Positions 1-3,308 of a DNA stretch of 5,493 bases are shown piece after piece. The stretch is from Kiritimatiellota bacterium. Lineage in GTDB: Bacteria > Verrucomicrobiota > Kiritimatiellia > JAAZAB01. The position numbers and the translations under genes were made by a program. The stretch lies in the NCBI GenBank assembly GCA_008636095.1, contig VSJD01000278.1, positions 1 to 5,493 on the forward strand, read 5' to 3'. Every line of letters starts with the position of its first letter. Position 1 is the stretch's first letter. A model generated the notes under the pieces. The model did no database searches. It had not been told where the DNA came from and was given only the letters and a program-made list of their open reading frames with translations.

Positions 1-94
1 CGGAATGACCCGTAGTAGCAATGAACTGTCCGAAAGGACAGGGAGCAAAGGGGTCATGTTGTTCAGCGTTATTCAGAGGCCAACCAGGAATGGG

Positions 95-124
95 ATGAAC
101 CGAATGGATAAAGCAAAATCATAA
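95..124 (+). pseudogene. Residual start of the group II intron-encoded maturase ORF
   Basis: Inside domain IV, ATG at 95 (or 104 in the same frame) opens a frame reading MNRMDKAKS followed by TAA at 122-124. MDKAKS resembles the N-terminus of bacterial group II intron reverse transcriptase/maturases as I remember them (typically M-D-K-A/T-K-S-F). Everything after the sixth residue of that start is missing: the sequence passes straight to a small AAGGA/TCCTT hairpin (123-136) and then to the 3' arm of the domain IV basal stem. The simplest reading is an internal deletion that removed the ORF but left the RNA fold. The match is short, so the ORF origin is an inference from position and these few codons. 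Confidence 0.6.
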
Positions 125-151
125 GGACCCTTCCTTGTGATTGAACAACAA

Positions 152-222
152 GAGCCGTATGAATCGAGAGATTCACGTACGGTTCCGTGAGGGACTGGAG
201 GTGAAATTCCTCCGGTCTACTC
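152..222 (+). ncRNA. Group II intron catalytic domain V and branch-point domain VI
   Basis: Domain V is 34 nt (152-185). GAGCCGTA (152-159) pairs with TACGGTTC (178-185); a bulge follows at 175-177 opposite 160; an upper stem GAATC/GATTC (161-165/170-174) is capped by GAGA. The AGC catalytic triad is at 153-155. A CGT linker leads to domain VI: GAG (189-191) with CTC (220-222) and a 9-bp stem 193-201/209-217 around a seven-base loop. A219 is the unpaired branch-point adenosine. No position in either hairpin is visibly damaged, so the catalytic core looks intact even though the maturase is gone. Confidence 0.92.
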
Positions 223-263
223 GACTCGACACACTGCCTGGAGAGAGACCGCAAGTTTGGGTT

Positions 264-278
264 GCGGGCACAGCCCGC
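264..278 (-). terminator. GC-rich hairpin downstream of pfp, possible weak terminator
   Basis: GCGGGC (264-269) and GCCCGC (273-278) form a perfect 6-bp stem with a three-base ACA loop, 37 nt beyond the pfp stop codon. On the minus strand the hairpin is followed by AACCCAAACTTG, which lacks a clear T tract, so intrinsic termination would be weak. Apart from this hairpin I see nothing identifiable in 226-315. Confidence 0.3.
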
Positions 279-315
279 GTTAGCACCGCACCGGATGTAA
301 CACGGACACTGATAA

Positions 316-1530
316 TCAGCCAATGACCGGCACGCGCACTCGCTTGAACGATGCAACTTTGGGCAGGGGGCCGACGATCGGCTGGGCGTATTCCAGGAAA
401 GCCGGCGTCACATCATTACCCGCCTTATTAATGAAAGCATCCGGCATGTGGCGGGTAGCTTTGGCTACGGCTTTGAGCGGCACGCGCTCGAAAAATACGG
501 CATATTTTTTGCCCGGCTTGCGGCGAATGGCAACGGATCCATCCATATCCTTGCCGAACGCCCAGCGCACGGCCAGTTCGCCGACGGCCCGGGCCTCGCG
601 GGCATCCACCTCGGAAATAAGGCCCGGGAAAGAGCGCTGGAGATAACCGAAGGTGTCGGCGCGCACACGGGTGATCTGGGTCTGCGTCTTGATCTCATTG
701 GCCAGCAGGTCGCCGAGCGCCCCGGTACCGCTGAGCTGGACGTTACCATGCGAATCGGTTTCGGTGATGAACTTGGTGGCTATCGCCGAGCCCTCGGCAT
801 CGGAAATACCCTCGGAAACAACGACGACGCAACGGCCCAATTTTTCATACACCCGTTTGACATCTTCGACGTATTGCTTCATCGAAAACGGCCTTTCCGG
901 CAGGTAGATCAGGTGCGGCCCGTCGTCCGGATTGACCCGCGCCAGGGCAGCGGCGGCAGTCAGAAAGCCGGCATGCCGTCCCATGACGACGTCAATCTTG
1001 ACACCCGGCAGCGCCCGGTTGTCGAGATCACCGCCCCTGACGGCACAGGCAACAAACTTGGCAGCACTGCCGAAGCCCGGGGTATGGTCGTTTTCGAGCA
1101 GGTCGTTATCAATCGTCTTGGGGATATGGAAACAGCTGCAGGCGTAATTGATCCTGCGGGCTGCTTCATTGACGATATGCGTGGTTTCGGCCGAATCGTT
1201 CCCACCGATGTAAAAGAAATAGCGGATATTGTATTTCAGCATGATACCGAAAATCTTAAGGCATTCCTCTTCCGTAGGTTTCTTGCGCACACTGCCCAGT
1301 GCCGAGGATGGCGTCACCGCAACCGCTTCCAGGTTGGCCTTGGATTCCTTGCGCAGGTCGATCATGTTCTCATCCAGTACGCCCTTGATCCCATGCAGGG
1401 ATCCATAAATACCCTGGATTTCCTTATGTCGCTTGGCTTCCTGGATGGCGCCCACCAGGCTCCGGTTGATGACCATTGAAGGTCCGCCGCTTTGCGCGAT
1501 CAGCATGTTGCCCTTGAGTAACTGAGTCAT
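316..1530 (-). CDS. pfp: PPi-dependent 6-phosphofructokinase (diphosphate--fructose-6-phosphate 1-phosphotransferase)
   Basis: This cytoplasmic glycolytic enzyme reversibly phosphorylates fructose 6-phosphate to fructose 1,6-bisphosphate, probably using pyrophosphate. In the 404-residue product, AQSGGPS (12-18) is the N-terminal phosphate-donor loop, IGGNDS (108-113) matches the GGDGS loop of E. coli PfkA, PKTIDND (137-143) holds the catalytic Asp141, MGRHAG (183-188) binds the sugar phosphate, and FGYLQRS (294-300) matches the QRGG region. Asp112 in place of the second Gly of GGDGS, and Lys138 in place of Gly in PGTIDND, are the two classic changes that mark PPi rather than ATP use. The first Asp of that loop is Asn here, which I recall as usual in this subgroup. 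Length is normal and no lesion is seen. The start is supported by AGGAGC (1536-1541) six bases upstream. The gene is monocistronic in this window, divergent from the tRNA gene. The long antisense frame at 448-1479 is a GC-rich shadow. Confidence 0.93.
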   Translation of the reverse strand: MTQLLKGNMLIAQSGGPSMVINRSLVGAIQEAKRHKEIQGIYGSLHGIKGVLDENMIDLRKESKANLEAVAVTPSSALGSVRKKPTEEECLKIFGIMLKYNIRYFFYIGGNDSAETTHIVNEAARRINYACSCFHIPKTIDNDLLENDHTPGFGSAAKFVACAVRGGDLDNRALPGVKIDVVMGRHAGFLTAAAALARVNPDDGPHLIYLPERPFSMKQYVEDVKRVYEKLGRCVVVVSEGISDAEGSAIATKFITETDSHGNVQLSGTGALGDLLANEIKTQTQITRVRADTFGYLQRSFPGLISEVDAREARAVGELAVRWAFGKDMDGSVAIRRKPGKKYAVFFERVPLKAVAKATRHMPDAFINKAGNDVTPAFLEYAQPIVGPLPKVASFKRVRVPVIG

Positions 1531-1593
1531 TGTTTGCTCCTAATATAATAGAGGTTGAAATTCAAAATGAATCCTGATCCCAAAACGGTTGTC

Positions 1594-1622
1594 AGCATGG
1601 AAAATATACTCTGATTTGTCAA
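1594..1622 (-). promoter_or_regulatory. Putative sigma70-type promoter of pfp
   Basis: On the minus strand, a perfect TTGACA (-35, 1617-1622) is followed after 17 bp by CATGCT (-10, 1594-1599). The -10 is weak but resembles the TATGCT of the divergent tRNA promoter. It would give a leader of about 55-60 nt before the pfp start. A TATTAT closer to the gene (within 1541-1550) has no good -35. Confidence 0.35.
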
Positions 1623-1660
1623 CGGCATTCTCGGCGCGCCATTACGCGCGGATTTATGGG

Positions 1661-1688
1661 TTGACTCCCGGACGGGAAACAGTATGCT
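1661..1688 (+). promoter_or_regulatory. Putative promoter of the tRNA-Pro gene
   Basis: TTGACT (1661-1666) and TATGCT (1683-1688) are separated by 16 bp and lie 17 bp before the first tRNA base, a normal distance for a tRNA promoter. Transcription would run through the tRNA and the GIY-YIG gene to the terminator at 2159-2191. Confidence 0.5.
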
Positions 1689-1705
1689 CTATTCCTGTTT
1701 TCTAT

Positions 1706-1782
1706 CGGGGCGTAGCGCAGTCTGGTAGCGCGTTTGGTTCGGGTCCAAAAAGTCGTGAGTTCAAATCTCACCGCCCCGACCA
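1706..1782 (+). tRNA. tRNA-Pro(CGG), with encoded CCA
   Basis: A complete cloverleaf is visible. Acceptor stem CGGGGCG (1706-1712)/CGCCCCG (1772-1778) is perfect; D stem GCGC (1715-1718)/GCGC (1728-1731); anticodon stem TTTGG/CCAAA (1733-1737/1745-1749) with loop TTCGGGT, giving anticodon CGG at 1740-1742 (reads CCG, proline); T stem GTGAG/CTCAC (1755-1759/1767-1771) with loop TTCAAAT. Discriminator A is 1779 and CCA 1780-1782. The open frame that reads through the tRNA into the GIY-YIG gene is a translation artefact. Its last 13 bases before the final CA are repeated downstream at 2134-2146, so the final CA of CCA may have been supplied by the inserted element. Confidence 0.96.
1768..1780 (+). 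repeat. Direct repeat, left copy (tRNA 3' end)
   Basis: TCACCGCCCCGAC covers the end of the T stem, the 3' acceptor strand, the discriminator and the first C of CCA. An identical copy is at 2134-2146. Bases on both sides differ (C versus G before, C versus T after), so the exact match is 13 bp. It may be a target-site duplication or an att-like core. Confidence 0.85.
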
Positions 1783-1810
1783 GCCTTCACCCTTCGTGGC
1801 TACGGCTGGT
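1779..1810 (+). repeat. Left terminal hairpin of the GIY-YIG element
   Basis: ACCAGCC (1779-1785) pairs with GGCTGGT (1804-1810) around an 18-nt loop TTCACCCTTCGTGGCTAC. The outer arm uses the discriminator and CCA of the tRNA. The loop is an inverted copy (15 of 18) of the loop of the right hairpin, while the stem differs at three pairs, all compensated. Confidence 0.8.
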
Positions 1811-1831
1811 TCCACCCGTGAGAACACCGAG

Positions 1832-2101
1832 ATGACGGAAGATAAATTCTTCGTCTATATCCTTCGAAGCCTTCGGCAGTCGGATAAAGTCTATGTTGGA
1901 TTTACCACCAACATCCAAAGACGTTTGGACGAACATAATGCCGGCACGCAAACCTATTTCCATCGTTATGCACCTTGGAAGTTAATTACGTATGTAGTGT
2001 TTCACGATCGCACAACGGCTCTGGCTTTTGAACAGTATCTAAAGTCGCCTTCGGGCAAGGCATTTGCCGTCAAGCATCTATTGCCCCCGGTTCAAAATTA
2101 A
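1832..2101 (+). CDS. Small GIY-YIG nuclease domain protein (UPF0213/YhbQ-like)
   Basis: The product is an 89-residue single-domain protein. The GIY strand is VYIL (8-11), the YIG strand YVG (21-23), followed by the conserved arginines in NIQRRLDEHNAG (27-38) and the metal-binding Glu67 in AFEQYLKS (65-72). GIY-YIG domains cut DNA; members this small occur as stand-alone proteins of uncertain role. I chose ATG at 1832 because the longer in-frame ATG at 1589 would translate through the tRNA gene, and the domain starts right after 1832. No strong Shine-Dalgarno site precedes it. Its start is 50 nt after the tRNA, so it could be co-transcribed. Only two bases separate the stop from the right hairpin, so the gene fills the element almost completely. 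All key residues are present, so it may be active. A nuclease role in moving its own element is an inference. Confidence 0.88.
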   Translation: MTEDKFFVYILRSLRQSDKVYVGFTTNIQRRLDEHNAGTQTYFHRYAPWKLITYVVFHDRTTALAFEQYLKSPSGKAFAVKHLLPPVQN

Positions 2102-2102
2102 A

Positions 2103-2134
2103 ACCCCTCGTAGCCACAACGGGCGAAGAGGGGT
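2103..2134 (+). repeat. Right terminal hairpin of the GIY-YIG element
   Basis: ACCCCTC (2103-2109) pairs with GAGGGGT (2128-2134) around the 18-nt loop GTAGCCACAACGGGCGAA. Compared with the reverse complement of the left hairpin, stem length (7 bp) and loop length (18 nt) are the same, the loop matches at 15 of 18 positions, and the three middle stem pairs differ with pairing kept. Its last base is the first base of the right direct repeat. Confidence 0.8.
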
Positions 2135-2146
2135 CACCGCCCCGAC
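2134..2146 (+). repeat. Direct repeat, right copy
   Basis: TCACCGCCCCGAC, identical to the tRNA 3' end at 1768-1780 and 366 bp away from it. It is followed by TTTGAAAATTCTGG and then the terminator, so it probably marks where the tRNA gene ended before the insertion. Confidence 0.85.
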
Positions 2147-2158
2147 TTTGAAAATTCT

Positions 2159-2191
2159 GGTCACCTTCAGCCCGAAGGTGGCCATTTTTTT
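2159..2191 (+). terminator. Intrinsic terminator of the tRNA / GIY-YIG transcript
   Basis: GGTCACCTTC (2159-2168) and GAAGGTGGCC (2174-2183) form a 10-bp stem with one G-T pair and an AGCCC loop, followed by A and seven Ts (2185-2191). It terminates plus-strand transcription and probably belonged to the tRNA before the GIY-YIG unit was inserted. Confidence 0.88.
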
Positions 2192-2192
2192 C

Positions 2193-2265
2193 CCAATCCT
2201 GCCTAAATTTTTCCTGATTCCGGTAATTTTTGGTCAACCAGGGCTGTTTTGACCCGTTTTGGGCA
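2193..2265. repeat. Diverged ~70-bp intergenic repeat, copy A
   Basis: This copy aligns in the same orientation with 3148-3217. Shared blocks include CCTGCC, TTTTTCC, GATTCC, TGGTCA, CCA, TTTTGA, CC and TTTTGGGCA in the same order, with small gaps. Copy A contains a GGTCAA/TTGACC inverted repeat. The two copies bracket the outer-membrane protein locus. There is no coding sense in it. It may be a dispersed intergenic repeat family; the similarity was aligned by eye, at roughly three quarters identity. Confidence 0.65.
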
Positions 2266-2345
2266 TGAGGACCATCGGGAGGACCATTTGAAGAGGAGAC
2301 ATATTTTTGTGATGTCATAAAACTGGCAAATATTCTCATAATCCC

Positions 2346-2390
2346 AATAAAAAAGCTGACCATATCCTCATAATGGATATGGTCAGCTTT
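2346..2390 (-). terminator. Strong intrinsic terminator of the outer-membrane barrel gene
   Basis: A perfect 16-bp stem (2352-2367 with 2375-2390) has the loop TCATAAT. On the minus strand the 3' arm runs into TTTTTTATT, a good T tract, 26 nt beyond the stop codon of the barrel gene. On the plus strand the hairpin is followed by AGCGAATG, so it acts in one direction only. Confidence 0.85.
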
Positions 2391-2415
2391 AGCGAATGTT
2401 AGACAAGCATTCTGT

Positions 2416-2934
2416 TTAAATGAAAAAATAGCGCAAGCCCCAGGCAACGCCCCAGTTGTTGTCCACCATTTTTCCGTCCTTCTCCATCCATATATCCCCT
2501 GTTGACAGGTCATAGTCTATGGACGCTGAAAGAGCAAGACTTTCGGTAATAAAATACTTTACGCCTACTTCGCCGCCATAGACAAAGCCGTCGGTGTTTT
2601 CAACATCTTTATAATCCCAAATACCCCATCCGAGATTTAGGCCTATAAAAGGCACCAATTTGCATCCCAGATCGAAGTTATATTGAGCACCAACGGCAGG
2701 ATGGTAACCGATTTCATAATCGTCATAGATAAAAGCTCCCGCAACTGCGAGCTCCAAATTGTCTGCCACAAAGTAACCGAACCCGAGGGCAGTCCAAATT
2801 TGAGTTCCGGCCGCCCCTTTAGGGTCGAAATTACCTGAAATATCGAGCTCCTTTGTGCCTTGGCTCAACATTTGGGCATAGCTACCGATGATGGTTGCCA
2901 AGGAAAGAACAACTACAATAGCAAGTTTTTTCAT
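2416..2934 (-). CDS. Small outer-membrane beta-barrel protein
   Basis: The 172-residue product begins with a typical Sec signal peptide: positively charged MKK, a hydrophobic run to about residue 16, and cleavage after SYA (20/21). There is no lipobox Cys. The mature part is rich in Gly and aromatics with alternating strands at about 28-35, 45-56, 59-70, 78-88, 92-105, 116-128, 131-143 and 161-171. It ends in aromatic residues (RYFFI), close to the C-terminal signature used by the BAM machinery. Eight strands in about 150 residues fit an eight-stranded OmpA/OmpX-like barrel (the generic outer membrane protein beta-barrel family). The specific role is unknown. The single Cys is at 91. The gene is AT-richer than pfp and the Kelch gene, stands alone between its own promoter and terminator, and is bracketed by a diverged repeat pair. 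AAGAGA upstream of ATG is a weak ribosome site. Confidence 0.85.
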   Translation of the reverse strand: MKKLAIVVVLSLATIIGSYAQMLSQGTKELDISGNFDPKGAAGTQIWTALGFGYFVADNLELAVAGAFIYDDYEIGYHPAVGAQYNFDLGCKLVPFIGLNLGWGIWDYKDVENTDGFVYGGEVGVKYFITESLALSASIDYDLSTGDIWMEKDGKMVDNNWGVAWGLRYFFI

Positions 2935-2948
2935 GAGTTTCTCTTTTC

Positions 2949-3023
2949 TTAATGATTTTTTACAACATTTGATTCCCTGTTCGATCTCGTTTCATCCAAG
3001 TTGAGAGTTAATGCATAAATCAT
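2949..3023 (-). CDS. Possible 24-codon leader ORF (or a two-codon Met-His ORF) upstream of the barrel gene
   Basis: On the minus strand the best Shine-Dalgarno sequence of the region, AAAGGAG (3024-3030), does not serve the barrel gene. Seven bases after it is an ATG that is followed at once by CAT TAA (3008-3016, Met-His-stop). Overlapping it, an ATG directly adjacent to the site (3021-3023) opens a 24-codon frame, MIYALTLNL..., that ends 14 nt before the barrel start. Spacing favours the two-codon ORF. Either could be a translated leader that affects the barrel gene, or both may be chance. There is no homology evidence. Confidence 0.25.
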   Translation of the reverse strand: MIYALTLNLDETRSNRESNVVKNH

Positions 3024-3053
3024 CTCCTTTCTATGGCAAAATGAATATCAGGC

Positions 3054-3092
3054 TTAACGCGGACTTTCACGCACAAAAGTCTCCACGCTTAA
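3054..3092 (-). promoter_or_regulatory. Imperfect hairpin in the 5' leader of the barrel gene
   Basis: A nearly palindromic stretch: TTAA, CGCG and GACTTT (3054-3067) face AAAGTC, TCCACGC and TTAA (3076-3092) across a short loop, with a few unpaired bases on one side. It lies just downstream of the predicted start of transcription, inside a leader of about 160 nt. It may stabilise or regulate the mRNA. I do not recognise a known riboswitch. Confidence 0.4.
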
Positions 3093-3102
3093 ATTTGAAA
3101 AA

Positions 3103-3130
3103 TTTATAGTTTTTATTGCTATGGTTACAA
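3103..3130 (-). promoter_or_regulatory. Putative promoter of the barrel gene
   Basis: On the minus strand TTGTAA (3125-3130) and TATAAA (3103-3108) are spaced by 16 bp in an AT-rich stretch, a fair sigma70-type promoter. Transcription would start near 3095 and leave a long leader of about 160 nt that carries the hairpin and the small ORFs. Confidence 0.45.
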
Positions 3131-3147
3131 GCACATAATTCTGAATG

Positions 3148-3217
3148 CCCATTATCCCCTGCCCGTTTTTCCGATTCCAAAAATGGTCATCCAAGCCTTT
3201 TTGAACCATTTTGGGCA
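3148..3217. repeat. Diverged ~70-bp intergenic repeat, copy B
   Basis: Second copy of the repeat at 2193-2265, in the same orientation about 950 bp away. It contains AAAATGGT (3180-3187) facing ACCATTTT (3205-3212), so each copy has an inverted repeat in the same place although the sequences differ. It lies between the promoters of the barrel and Kelch genes. Confidence 0.65.
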
Positions 3218-3241
3218 ATAATATTCTGCCCGTCTATTTCG

Positions 3242-3301
3242 TTGACACAGCCACCAAACAAGTGAACCATATATGTGTGTTAATCTTCCAACTAACGGAG
3301 G
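3242..3301 (+). promoter_or_regulatory. Upstream region of the Kelch protein gene: TTGACA box and strong ribosome site
   Basis: GGAGG (3297-3301) lies seven bases before the ATG at 3309 and fixes the start. A perfect TTGACA (3242-3247) is present, but the only TATA-like sequence, CATATATG (3268-3275), is 20-22 bp away, so the promoter call is uncertain while the ribosome site is firm. Confidence 0.45.
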
Positions 3302-3308
3302 CATCATA

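Larger units (their letters stand above)
1..225 (+). mobile_element. Group II intron, 3' portion (domains III-VI), lacking its maturase ORF
   Basis: Group II introns are self-splicing retroelements. The visible part folds as follows. Domain III: stem 6-11 with 51-56, inner hairpin 26-31/36-41 closed by a GAAA tetraloop. Domain IV: 8-bp basal stem GTTGTTCA (58-65) with TGAACAAC (142-149). Domain V: 152-185. Domain VI: 189-222 with bulged A at 219. The 3' splice site is placed after 225 (ending GAC), because the bulged A then lies seven nucleotides from the end and the intron ends in AY. TCGAC is repeated at 221-230, so 230 is a less likely alternative. Domain IV is only about 92 nt and has no room for the usual maturase of more than 400 residues. 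The 5' half (domains I and II) lies outside the window. The intron is antisense to the neighbouring pfp gene and appears to sit in or next to an intergenic space. Confidence 0.92.
1768..2146 (+). mobile_element. Compact GIY-YIG element inserted at the tRNA-Pro 3' end
   Basis: The unit is bounded by a 13-bp direct repeat TCACCGCCCCGAC (1768-1780 inside the tRNA, and 2134-2146). Just inside are two 32-nt hairpins in inverted orientation (1779-1810 and 2103-2134), with a single GIY-YIG nuclease gene between them. The core is about 355 bp. The order, duplicated target then inverted terminal hairpin then nuclease gene then inverted terminal hairpin then duplicated target, is that of a transposon-like or homing element, but there is no recognisable transposase or integrase. 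After the right repeat the sequence continues directly to the terminator, as expected if the element landed between a tRNA gene and its terminator. Structure is read from sequence; mobility is inferred. Confidence 0.72.

Noticed and set aside
448..1479. 343-codon plus-strand open frame antisense to pfp
   Set aside because: It is the mirror of a complete, well-conserved enzyme gene in GC-rich sequence, has no recognisable domain and no ribosome site.
1633..1651. GGCGCGCC palindrome and GCGCG run between pfp and the tRNA
   Set aside because: It could be an operator, but it is a simple GC-rich palindrome with no second copy and no adjacent regulator.
1589..1831. N-terminal extension of the GIY-YIG frame from ATG 1589
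   Set aside because: It would translate through the tRNA promoter and the whole tRNA-Pro gene; the nuclease domain starts after ATG 1832.
2267..2287. Tandem GAGGACCAT, two copies with a 12-bp period
   Set aside because: Only two short copies in non-coding sequence; no further structure supports a function.
2070..2513. 147-codon minus-strand frame overlapping the barrel gene's 3' end
   Set aside because: It crosses the barrel terminator, repeat copy A, the tRNA terminator and the end of the GIY-YIG gene, and shows no protein-like pattern.
2397..3060. Integron-like core sites: GTTAGAC near 2397 and GCTTAAC near 3053 around the barrel gene
   Set aside because: Both match the loose seven-base attC core pattern, but no paired inner boxes or attC fold are present, and such cores are frequent by chance.
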